A stretch of 64,000 nt of DNA from NCBI GenBank assembly GCA_039881145.1, contig JAYKKI010000076.1, positions 9,355,001 to 9,419,000 on the forward strand, read 5' to 3'. Positions 1 to 10,806 of this stretch are shown here, piece by piece. The position numbers and the translations under genes are program-made. Under the pieces are notes generated by a model. The model had not been told where the DNA came from, searched no databases, and saw only the letters and a program-made list of their open reading frames with translations. Source of the DNA: Druceiella hillmani. Its lineage: Eukaryota; Arthropoda; Insecta; Lepidoptera; Hepialidae. Each line of letters opens with the position of its first letter. Position 1 is the stretch's first letter.

Positions 1-305
1 GTTTCAAACTTTTGAGAATGTTTTTCTACCTCTTCACATATTGATTGTAACGCTGTATTACGGTCACGACGGCACGACGCTTGTATGACAGAACTCATGG
101 CGTTCAATTCCTGCACTTTTGCTCCCTTGGCTTTCAGGTCCCTACGACTCTCAATCAAATCCCAAGTTTCATTCGACATCCAGGGCTGACTCTTTTTGGA
201 TCTTCCGTTGGGCTGTGATTCGTGCACGGCATCTTTTATGAATTGCACGGTGGATTTCCAAAGCTTGTCAACGTTCTCTTCTTTGCTACAGTTTTCACGC
301 CAACA
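1..305 (-). mobile_element. RTE-like LINE fragment (endonuclease-RT linker), 5'-truncated
   Basis: Read on the minus strand, one frame is open from about 305 to the window edge. It has motifs such as DKLWKSTVQFIKDAVHES, PWMSNETWDLIESRRDLKAK and CRRDRNTALQ. A 'PW-(x)-T/E-W-L-I-E-x-R-R' stretch after a charged helix is typical of the linker between the APE-type endonuclease and the reverse transcriptase in RTE-class non-LTR retrotransposons. Upstream on the minus strand a stop codon appears in this frame and composition falls to the AT-rich background, so this looks like a normal 5' truncation. The rest of the element, including the RT, should lie left of the window. Base composition is clearly richer in GC than the surroundings. 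The class is inferred from motif style, not from a search. Confidence 0.7.
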
Positions 306-800
306 CAAAATATATGAACGCTAAATTTGATAGTGACTCGGTGTTTGATTGTAGACATATGTAAAAATGACCAACCTAAATAACTAACTATAAAACTAAT
401 AGCAATTACAATATTATTGGACTACAACATTAGGGACACTGCATTATATATGGAATACCTCTAAATGTAAAATTATTACGAACGTCGTAATGAAAATAAC
501 CATTTTATCGGTTATAACAGACAGTGTTATGAAAACACTTTTAAAAATTATGTAATTAATATTACAGATAGCGTTATAAACATATCTACACAAATTGAAT
601 GCCATGACGTTAAAATAACGTCGTAGGTCTTGGTACTTTACGTTTCATACACCGATATAACAGAAATATTGCTTCAATGTGTAATTATTTTTCGTGAGAG
701 CAACTTAACTTAAACTTTAATATTTTGCTATAAATTAAATCATGAAAATTAATCTCTTCATCGAGGAAAACTAACAATTTTCAACATCACTATCTCGTCA
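306..800. other. AT-rich stretch, nothing recognised
   Basis: Stops are frequent in all frames and no repeat termini or splice-flanked open segments stand out. It separates the LINE fragment from the first hairpin repeat copy. Confidence 0.5.
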
Positions 801-971
801 TTCTTTACCACGATCTAAGTTTCATTGTATTACAACATCTTCAGGTGAGCTATTAGCAAAGATTTTTGGTAATAGCCCACCTAAACATCTTGTAATACAA
901 CGAAACCTAGGTTGTGGTAAAGAACTTAAAGAAAGTAGAAATAATACTACATCACGTAGTTTCATTTAATT
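801..971. repeat. hairpin repeat, copy A (end-truncated)
   Basis: The left arm begins ttctttaccacgat and the right arm ends with the diagnostic acgtagtttcatttaatt. The arms meet at ttagcaaagat / aatagcccacct. The left arm lacks the outer 40 or so bases (the acaattaaatgaaactacg end), so this copy is truncated on that side and diverged in the loop. See the copies at 50138 and 10630 for full ends. Confidence 0.85.
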
Positions 972-1375
972 ACGAAATGGTTTCAACGAAAATGTCCGTT
1001 CGGAAAACGTATATCACTAGGTTATCCCTTTTGTTCATTTGGCAGCTTTTTTTGATATCTTTTTTCCAATGTCAGTAAAAAAATATACTATGGTTTAATT
1101 TTTTTATATCCACAATCTTCTTTTATTTTTACAAGGGTAAAAGATTAAAATAAAAATTTGTCAATAGTCCAAACTTAAAGCCTTTCCTTATATGACTTAA
1201 GTTCCCCGTTGATTTACTATTCCACCAAAATAATTCTCTATATTAATGCAGTTAAATTTATTCATCGGAATATTCACCAAACATAAAATGTTGATCATCG
1301 ACTAGAACTTCTGAATCATCAATCCGGTTTCAACTGCCTTATTACGTAACATGTATAAATATTCAGTATATACGT

Positions 1376-1377
<2 letters not shown>

Positions 1378-1430
<53 letters not shown>

Positions 1431-1432
1431 CA
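1378..1432. repeat. (TA)n microsatellite
   Basis: Near-perfect TA dinucleotide run, interrupted once by a G near the right end. Confidence 0.95.
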
Positions 1433-3460
1433 TAGGGAAAGGATAAGCACAGCCAAGCAAAGATGATAATTTCTAATATCAAATATGACTTAAATTAGCT
1501 TAAATGATTTAATCACGAATCGATGCAATTACGAAACCTTTGGAACCAACAAATAGAAATGCAACTTATATCAACATAAGGAGCTATACAATTCACTTAA
1601 TTTTTGCAAACCAAACGAATATACGCGTGGAAAAAAATATTTGTTACACAGAACAAAAAAGTAAATACACATACAACATGCCGGATACGCGATAAAACTA
1701 TATGGCCAGCAAGATAATAGAAACAGGAACATGGCATTATGATTTTTGATATATATATTCTTTCACGTCCTCAAATAATTAAATAATTTATAACATGCGG
1801 AGATACTACACCGAAGGAGACCTGAGCTTTCGACTTAAAATAAACTCGTTACTCGGAACAATAGTGAATATTTCCAAATGTTATTTTAAGCAAACTAAAT
1901 TCGCTTTACATGCTAAGACTCTGATTACATAAGTGCTTTTCCCAGCGCTGTGCAGTAACAGGTAAAGTCGGTCAATGTAAATCCGCCATTGGACATAGTC
2001 TTTGGCACCGGAAATGCCTGCATGCATTACTCTACTGCCGGCATGCATTACTCTACTAAAACTTCCACAAAAACCCGATATAGAAATTCGTCTAAGGCCA
2101 CAAAATTGAAGTTTTATCTTTAACAGATACTTGCAGGTCCGAATTTAATTTAATTTTCACTTCTTGTTTTTAAGTTTATCAAATTAAAAAGGCGCTTTGC
2201 TGGAATACAAGTATTTAGGTGTAGGCAAATTCAATTGTAAAATTAGAATTAGAAAATATTGAAAGTAGTGTAAAAATATTTGATAACTAAAGAAAATATT
2301 CAGTAGGATGTAATTAGGTAATTGGAATCCAGAACAGAATGAAAACAGAAAATCATCAATACATGTACCAATGAAATTGATATACATGCGTTGCTAGATA
2401 AAATTATAAGCTCACCAGGCACTAAAACCTATGTACAAGACATAGAATTCGTGTAACTGTTTTGAGCGCGAGATAAGGAGAAGACGTTCAACGACATCGA
2501 TTATTATCAAAGCACCCGGTATACTGTAAATTAATTGAAACCTAAGCGGCGCTAGAAGAAAAGTTTGGGAAACTTGTGTAGATCACATTCACGTAAAACA
2601 AGATATATGATAAAGGCGGCAGCAATAAAATCGACCATTGGAGCACAATATTAACAACCAGGAAAACCAACATGTTAATCAGCAACTTACAATAATATCT
2701 AAATCACAAATATTAAAAATTAGGAAGCTTTAAAAAGATCCTTAAAAATCAAACACTTTGCAGCAAACCTTTTGCTAAATAATACAACACTCATAAATTT
2801 GTTGACAACACTAGACTCTCGCATGGCTCAATAAATATTTACAAAAGTATTAACTTCTTTTGGCAAATAATATATACAAATTAATTACATAACAAAAAAG
2901 AGAAAATCCGACCTAAAACATAACTTGGAAGAATTACTAAAACAGAATTAGAAGACTTTTAAAAGAAATATACTTTTCAGAAATCATATCAGTAAACCAC
3001 TATAAAGGTGACATAAAAAATTAAAGACTTAAACTACATAGTAGATTTTTTACTTACGTGACAAAGTTGAGTCCTTTTTTTACCCGACTGACTCGCAGTA
3101 GTATCCTAAGTGTGACAAAAATAAAAATGTGAAGTCTTTTATAGGAACATCAAGAAATTAAATTTTATTTATTTCTTTATGTTCATCATTCATACTAATG
3201 AGTGACCTTGTTTTTTTGCAAAAAATTGGATTACTTTTAATTGTATTTAGTAAATACTATATATAATACTGCAAATTGTGCTCTATTGCATTTTCCACCT
3301 ATAGATGAATAACGTACTGAAAAGTAATTCGTAAAACGGGCAGATTCGGCGGGGTAGGCGAAAAAAGCCACAGCAAAATACCCAAAAGAGAAAAATACAT
3401 TTGTTTCGATAACACAGAACATATATCAATTTACAGTAAATATTAAATAAATTATTAATC

Positions 3461-3514
<54 letters not shown>

Positions 3515-3524
3515 ATATATATAC

Positions 3525-3556
<32 letters not shown>
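3461..3556. repeat. (TA)n microsatellite, compound
   Basis: Three TA blocks separated by ac/acgtac interruptions. Confidence 0.95.
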
Positions 3557-3559
<3 letters not shown>

Positions 3560-4184
3560 TAAATACTTGGAAAGGACGGATATATTACATTTTTATCCCT
3601 TTTATGTATAAGCAAGTATTAAATTTCCCTTATAAAAAACACTTAAAAACACTTGCGGTATTCTTAAATTTGTATAATCATGTAGACATTTAGTATAGAC
3701 AGAAGAATTGCCCCCTTGCAACGTTACCACTGCTCACCGGGTAAATCGTGGTAAATGGTTGCCTTCACTTTCCAATCTTAAATTGAGATGGTAATTTGGG
3801 GATATCGATTATACGCAACACTGGTAGTGTTGCGTATTTAAAATGCATGTAAATACACTTTAATGTTACTAAAATAATAATGAGATCAAGTACTATATTT
3901 TTTCACTATCATAAGAAAAAAATACTGAAGAACCGATTTCGATGAAACTTCCACTGACATAACCATTGGTATTTCACGATTATTTTTGCTTTGAGATGAT
4001 AATAACTAAAAAGAGATTAGTAGTGACAATAAAGGTGAGCAAATTGAAAACAATTTATCGTTTATCCTTTGATATAACTGTAAAAAACATATCATAATGA
4101 TGTTGCAATTACTTTTAAATTATTAAGGGTTAAAGATAACAAAAAACACTATTAATTTATTTGGATTAATAAAATGAGGTCAAA

Positions 4185-4690
4185 CTGGATAGGTTTACTT
4201 TTAAACATTGAGAAGCCCTATAACCATATCCCTTCTCTACCATCAGATCCTCCCACTAATAGTAAAAGGGGAAAAAACGTGGTTAAGGTACTCATCCAGT
4301 TACATTAAACAAGTCCAAACGCGATGGGTTCAACGTTAGCCATTGGGCAGTTCCTATGGTCATTAAGTTTCTCCATCATCGGACCCTCCCGATAACAGTA
4401 TATAATTAGGGGACTGATTGAGTCACGTCAAACGAATCTAAACTTGCTTCTCTATCATCGGATTCTTCCGATAAGAGAATGTAATTAAGGAATACATTGA
4501 GTCACGTTAAACGAGTCTAAACTCGATAGATTGGAAAGTTCATATAACCATCTGTCTTCTCCATCAACGGAACCTCCCGATAACAATACGTAATTAAGAA
4601 ACGCACTGAGTCACGACAAACGAGTCTAAATTCGACGGGTTTAATGTTAGCCATTGGAAAGTTCCAATGACCACCTCCCTCTTTATTCAG
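4185..4690. repeat. divergent tandem repeat, about 80-134 bp units
   Basis: Landmark 'catc(a/g)gatcctcccgat'-like blocks recur at about 4239, 4373, 4453 and 4562. Blocks resembling 'gtcacgtcaaacgagtctaaac' recur at about 4299, 4422, 4501 and 4609. 'gttagccattgg' occurs at about 4335 and 4645. Units are unequal in length, as if several carry internal deletions. GC content is higher than in the flanks and all frames contain stops. The same vocabulary reappears at 28190-28715, so this is a family rather than a single-locus minisatellite. Confidence 0.8.
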
Positions 4691-5516
4691 GATATTTAGT
4701 ATGGTATCATAGCATTGTACTACCGTCAGAGTTATATAACTTTGTAAAATTTAAAAATCAACTTGCTAGGTTTATTTACATACATAGATAATACAATGTC
4801 AAGAATGAAATATGTTCATACCAGCATCACTTTACATATGAGTGAAGCTAATGAAATCATGTTAAAGAGATCATGACAAATAATTTTTTGATTGACGAAC
4901 TAATTATTACAAGTAAAGTATACAGAACGAAAATGAACAGAAACATCTAGTTTTATGACAGCATGAGAGATCGCTTTCTACTTTACCCAAACTAATTTAT
5001 TGACTGTGAAGTATTAATACACAGCCGTATGCCCCATGTTAAAAATGAACGGTAATTTTATATAAATTAGGGTCCTGTCTATATCCTGGTTAACATTTAT
5101 CGTTTCAATAAAGACCGACTAAACCAAATTATTTTAATCGAAGATATATATAGACACTTAGCGTGAAATGTGAAAATATTCACTGCATCCCAAATTTTAA
5201 ACCCCTTCTAACCTGAATTAAATATCCACGACATAAAAAATATTTTTTATGTTTTATTAGCTAATTAGAGCCTAATGAATACATTTTTTTTTTAAATTAA
5301 TTTTCTTTTTTCAGTTTTCTGGAAAATTGTATGTCCACTGAAATTGATGTCAGATTCTAAGTATGATTTTTAATGATGTGTACCCGAAATAATAATTGTA
5401 GTTACCTTATATTAATTATATAATATTAATATTTTATCTCAATGGATAGGTTTTTGAAAAAAAAAACAACGTATCAATATAAATTTTAATTATACTTAAT
5501 ATAAAATAAATCAAAA
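4691..5516. other. AT-rich intergenic DNA
   Basis: No open frame, splice-flanked segment or repeat end was recognised between the tandem array and the piggyBac remnant. Confidence 0.5.
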
Positions 5517-6630
5517 TTATTCGTGAAAAATACGTAAACAATTTCTTTCACTCGTGAAACAGAGATGTATTTCACACTTCAAGCAATAAACATGTATTTA
5601 GCTCTTACATTCTAGGTTTTTACATCTTATAGCTTCCTTTTTTTATCATATTCTGGAAAATTATCAACAGTTTTATATTGAACTTCAGGTATTGTCTCAC
5701 TGTTCGGCTAGATGTCGTCTACTTGGAGTATGTGTTGGACTGCTAGTTTCAAAAGATGGACGGCCCCTTTTTTATCCGTGGCTGTTTCATTTTTAACAAA
5801 GATTCTGTCACAAGCTGCCGAAAGTGGAGTAAATCCAGAACATCTCTCTCAGGTTTTTTACAGATTGCATAGTCAGTGATAAATCAATGGTATGAAATAT
5901 CATACCAAGCGTCTATTTTTTGGTCGAACGAAGATACGGTATAGAATAATCAGATGAATCTGTTTTATCTACCGAAATCAGATGATCTGTTTTATCTAAT
6001 AAGATTATCTCTTTTATCTAAAGTCTCTTGCTTTGGCTTATATTCTCTAAAAAAACCTTCATGTCTAGACTTATATCTCAATACAAACGTATACGTGGGA
6101 ACTTTAGATTTCCCATAATAATATGAAGATCAAAAAACACTTTCATTTTGGTTGCATTACATGACTTAATATTCCGCATTTCTTTTATGTTGGCAAACAG
6201 ATTTGTATTGATAAAGATTATTCAGATTTGTGTTGATAAGCATACAGATTTGTATTGGCAAACTCATCTACAAGATATATATTTAAAAGAATATTTAATT
6301 GGTAAAAGTGGAAATTCTATACTTATATCCGCTTTAAGCATTTTATATCCGCTTTAAGCATTTTATATCAGCTTTAAGCATTTTAGCTTGTCGACTTGAT
6401 CCAGCAATTGGCTCACACTGGTTCGGTTGGTGTTCAATTTTCTCTTCATCTAACAAAGGTTCGTTGGGGAGGACGACGTTACTACCGACACGAGGGATCA
6501 GTTTTGATGTATTTTGTATAATTTCATCTTTGCTTTCTTCGTCGATATCAGACAAAGTCCCATTTTCAAGTATGTTCAGCAAGTCGTTAACGTCTCAATG
6601 TCTGGATAAGTCAAAATCTGTAAAATTATA
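5517..6630 (-). pseudogene. decayed piggyBac-like transposase, internally deleted
   Basis: Minus-strand fragments occur in the N-to-C order of piggyBac transposases. (1) 6343-6600: acidic N-terminus with NDLLNILENGTLSDIDEES. (2) About 6200-6260: LVDEFANTNLYAYQ, matching the family's '(I/V)VxxTNxYA' helix. (3) About 6080-6150: HIIMGNLKFPRIRLY, matching the 'GI-x-I-x-MG-x-x-x-x-P-x-x-x-x-YW' block. (4) About 5765-5860: LHFRQLVTESLLKMKQPR, the C-terminal 'FR-x-x-L-x-x-x-L' helix. (5) 5517-5627: a Cys-rich tail with RCKNLECK, VYCLKCEIHLCFT and NCLRIFHE, the zinc-binding C-terminal domain. Frameshifts and stops interrupt every part, and most of the catalytic core between blocks 3 and 4 is missing. 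It encodes no active enzyme. Identity comes from order plus motifs; TTAA-flanked terminal repeats were not located. Confidence 0.82.
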
Positions 6631-8984
6631 AGAAAATAATTAAAAATAGTTTATTTTATTCAAAACCATCAAATTATGGCTTCATGCTCAGTTTTTATCT
6701 ATTGAAACTTGTCCATTACAATGGACATGGCAATAAGTACACATTTACACAGTAAGATGCGATTATTTATGAAAATTATTCTTTGAAAAATAAATAATTC
6801 AACTATATACATAACAGCTGCGCTAAATAAAATGAAATAAAATGTACACTTACGAGCTTGTCGGCCGTCCATGACTGTTCATTACACTTGACTAATTCCT
6901 AATGATCTGCCCATATTATATTTCTTGATCGTTGTTTACAATATTATGATTCTAAGTACTTCTCGAATTTTGAGTACCGTTTACATTCGACTTTTGATAA
7001 GGCCTAACAATATAATGAGTGTTACAATAGCATGCCCATTCACATGGACGCCAGGACTGAAGGGGTTTATAATACCGACACAGCTTGCCATGTTACTTTC
7101 TCCAGCACGGCAGATCTGTCGGAGGGATAATGACCCTCAGGAAATTAGCATAGTAAGCAAGTATTTGTCTCATCTACATTTACGATATTTTCTCGGTAAC
7201 TATTAAACAGATTTTATTCCCGTTTCCCCGCAGTCATTATGGTTAATTACCTATCAAAAATGCAGTCACAAATGCCATTAATACTATACGCTTTCTTGAG
7301 ATTACATAATGAAATAAAAGAAAGAAAATACAGACTGGAAAATTAACAAAAATCCTTTTATTTCATGAGGGAAAAGCGACCGTACGCACATTTTTTGAAG
7401 CCATAATTGAAATCTATATTAAGTAATTGGGGTTTAGAACTACTGCCATATTTCTTTTATTTACTTGGCCTTGCAAAATTTGGTTTTCTTATCTTTACTA
7501 ATTATAAAAAATTATTTGAACGAACATTTACAAATTAAAAAATCGGAGCTGCAATCCACGCGTATTTACAGGGCCTCGCGGAAATATTTGTAAGAGTCGT
7601 GTAATTAATACCTTTAGTTAAATTAGATCGAAGAAATGCATCAAGCTAGGCAGTAATTACGTTATAATAAAGAAAATTATTTGGTTAACATTTGTATTTA
7701 TTTTTAAATCCAAGCCACGATATTGTCCACCTTATATTATCATTTACTTACAAATATAAATATGATATATTTTTTTAAATAAAAAGTTAAATAAATTGAA
7801 TATAAATTAAAAGTAATTCGTCAAAAAATTCAGTGTTTTCTTATTTAAAATTTTACTCTCTTTGATGGAAAAGAGGAAGAGCTAGAAAAGTTTTCATCAT
7901 CTTAGTGGCAGAACTCGAGAGAGGACAGTGCATTGGGAAAGTGTTAATTTTTTCGATGAAAAGGAAAATGAGTCCTAAAATGTTGAGGTTTCTAACATAA
8001 TGATGATGATGGATGACTAACATTTGGAAATCATTACCGTTAGTAAAAAAATTATCTTCATTTTGCAATTATTTCATGCAATTATTTCATACATATTTGT
8101 GAGTCAGTTTTCTAATTGAAACTTATGTTTTCTGTTTTAATTAGAAAACTGAGTTTTGTGATTGAAATAGCCCACTTATTCTAATGGATTACTAAATCTG
8201 ATTGATACAGGTAGAATTATTAGTCGGAAAGTAAATCTCGGATTTATTTTTTGTAACTATCTTCTTCTCTTTTAACAAAATAAAATGATAATTTATCTTG
8301 TGATATACCATAGTTATGAACAGATGAGCAATATAGCAAATGTCATCGATTAACGTACAAAATCATTGAATTAAGATTATTTCCATATCTATTGACTGAC
8401 TATTAACTGACACGCCCGCATACCTTGCCCACTCAAGTAAGTGTGCGCTCGCAATGAAAAGCTTGCATAATCTGGTAGAGAGGACAACCCTCTACCAAAT
8501 ATTTGGCAGTGTTCCAATTTCTTCTCTAAACTTCTTCTGCCGGAGGAAGGATGTTAGTACAATTAGTAACAATATTTTATTGGGAAAGTAAAAATGAGGG
8601 CCCAATAAGTCACTAATTCATTTCATTATCCTCATCTTGTAATAAATATTATGGAAATGTAAGATATTTTAAGTCTCCTATATTTTTTTTGCTATATAGA
8701 ATACAAAAAAAAGTAAGTTAAGTCTCCTATATTTTTTTGGCTTTATAGAATACACCTTATGAAGAAAGTGCAACAGAAGTGTTTTTGTTAGCCCAGTAAA
8801 CGTTGCATGCAGTCGTAAAACTAATAAGAGACAAAACTTATAATTGCAAATTGCATCCATCATCGAAATTTTAATTTATTTTCCACATGACTGGACAAGT
8901 ATTCAGCACGTGATATTTTACTCAAGCAATTCAAACCCTTAAACGCAGTGGCAGATCAAATATACTATGTACAAAAGAGCAATT
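6631..8984. other. AT-rich intergenic DNA with one GC-richer island
   Basis: The island at about 7009-7132 (+) is open for some 41 codons (...MPIHMDARTEGVYNT...) and ends in TAA. It is flanked by stops and I do not recognise it; it may be a repeat fragment. A short imperfect inverted repeat (cagttttctaattgaaac / gttttaattagaaaactg) lies at about 8103-8152. The stretch also holds a short direct duplication, 'aagtctcctatatttttttt', at about 8671 and 8719. Confidence 0.4.
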
Positions 8985-9798
8985 TTAAAAATTTATTTAT
9001 AATATTTCGAGACAAAAATTTTTAGATCTCAAACCATTATTTAGATTATTTACCTAATATACGATAGTAAAAGTTTACAAAACATCAAATTATATTTCAT
9101 GTAGTTTCATAGATTATGTACGTGTTTTATGCTTTTCTTGAAAATCGAGCTATAAATAATTTACACTTCGCTCTGTAAATAATAAATTTTAAAAATTTAT
9201 GTATGATATTTCGAGACAAAAATTATGTATGATATTTCAATAATAGCAATTTTAAAAATTTATGTATGATATTTTCGTAATAGCAATTTTAAAAATTTAT
9301 GTATGATATTTTCAATAATAGCAATTTTAAATAATAGATATTTCAATAATAGCAATTTAAAAAATAGATATTTCAATAATAGATTTTCAATAATAGATAT
9401 TTCATAATAGATATTTCAATAATAGATATTTCATAATAGATTTTCAATAATAGATATTTCATAATAGATATTTCAATAATAGATATTTCATAATAGATTT
9501 TCAATAATAGATATTTCATAATAGATTTTTCAATAATAGATATTTCATAATAGATTTTCAATAATAGATATTTCAATAATAGCAATTTTAAAAATTTACG
9601 TATGATATTTCGAGACAAAAATTTTTAGACCTCAAACCATTATTTAAATTATTTACCTAATATACGATAGTAAAACTTTACAAAACATCAAATTATATTT
9701 CATGTAGTTTCATAGATTATGTACGTGTTTTATGCTCTTCTTGAAAATCGGGCTATAAATAATTTACACTTCGCTCTGTAAATAATAAATTTTAATAA
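8985..9798. repeat. about 210-bp direct duplication flanking a minisatellite
   Basis: The segment about 8985-9193 (tttaaaaatttat...aataataaatttt) recurs nearly identically at about 9588-9798, sharing 'catgtagtttcatagattatgtacg' and 'tttacacttcgctctgtaaa'. The copies differ by only a few substitutions, which suggests a recent local duplication or unequal exchange around the tandem array between them. Confidence 0.85.
9195..9587. repeat. AT-rich minisatellite (atagatatttcataatag units)
   Basis: Units related to 'aatagatatttca(ta)atag(at)ttttca' repeat more than ten times. At the left edge the array grades into longer units with 'gcaattttaaaaatttatgtatgat'. The minus-strand 81-codon reading frame here is purely a by-product of the repeat. 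Confidence 0.9.
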
Positions 9799-10104
9799 AT
9801 GATGTTAATAGACATGAAATTAATTTTTAGTACACCATACCAAAAAAGGGAAAAACGAAACCTTTATAAGATCTTTCAAATTTTTAATAAAATCCAAAAT
9901 GAAAATGCATATTAACCCGTATGTATCTCCATAATTAACATTAAAATAAAAATTAAATGGGTGGGCAAATGAAGAACTCACCATTTCTTCAATGTCGTGT
10001 AACATAAAATTACTTTAAATGACTGTTTAAATGACAATTTTTTTTCGGAACTTTACGTAATGTAATTCTAGAAATATTATTGAAAATATAAAAAAAAAAA
10101 AAAG

Positions 10105-10141
10105 TATATAAATATATATATATATATGTTTATATATATAA

Positions 10142-10188
<47 letters not shown>
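10105..10188. repeat. (TA)n microsatellite, compound
   Basis: TA runs with single-base interruptions (tgttta, aataaa). Confidence 0.9.
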
Positions 10189-10191
<3 letters not shown>

Positions 10192-10616
10192 TCCACCCTA
10201 TCTCAAGATTGTTAAAATTAACATTACCTGCTGAAAACAGCGTTACGCAAAGTAGCCCTAACGTTTACCGGAAAACCTTAGTGATGATTTGACACTTCAT
10301 AGTTTTTGAGATTTTCTGTAAATTTTATATCTTGGAAAATTATAACAGGCAATATATATATACACGTGAAGTATATTACTACTATTTGTGAATAGTTCAC
10401 TAGAAACATTATAAAATACTTAAATCCTAGGTATATCCTACGCAAGTCTGTGCGGAATCCTTGTAATGTATTTAGGATCCTTGTAATATATTATAAGCAT
10501 TTGCGGTGGTAAGCACTCTTACAGGTTTGTTAATGTATTTCTTGATTCGTTCAATTATTCCTACATATACGACGAACAGCAGGAAAATACTATACGATAG
10601 GGTTAAAACATTTGTT

Positions 10617-10806
10617 TGTTCCTATCATCCACAATTCAATGAAACTATGTGACGTAGCATTATTTCTACTTTCTTTAAGTTAAACCTAGGTCGTGGTAAA
10701 GAACTTAAAGAAAGTAGAAATAATACTACATTACGTAGTTTCATTTAATTGTGAATAATGAATTTCTACAAAATTAATGCCAAATATATTCAATGTTCCT
10801 ATCATC
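10617..10806. repeat. hairpin repeat, copy B, with 13-bp target duplication
   Basis: The element is 10630-10793 (164 bp). It starts cacaattcaatgaaac and ends gccaaatatattcaa. It is flanked by the exact 13-mer tgttcctatcatc at 10617-10629 and 10794-10806. The central part of the hairpin is deleted, leaving short arms that meet near tttaagttaaaccta. The 40-bp tail (aataatgaatttctacaaaa...) is present only at the right end. Confidence 0.9.

Larger units (their letters stand above)
972..4184. other. AT-rich intergenic DNA without recognisable gene
   Basis: Only short accidental ORFs occur here, for example near 2184-2387 and 3237-3422 (-). They have low-complexity Phe/Ile/Leu-rich composition and no splice or promoter support. 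A short direct repeat (gcatgcattactctact) occurs twice at 2020-2055. Two (TA)n tracts are listed separately. Confidence 0.5.

Noticed and set aside
4185..4690. CRISPR-like regular repeats
   Set aside because: Unit lengths are unequal, repeats are diverged and 80-134 bp long, and the DNA is eukaryotic; it is a decayed tandem repeat.
9373..9618. 81-codon minus frame made of KYLLLKIYYEISII repeats
   Set aside because: It is a direct translation of the AT minisatellite with no unique sequence.
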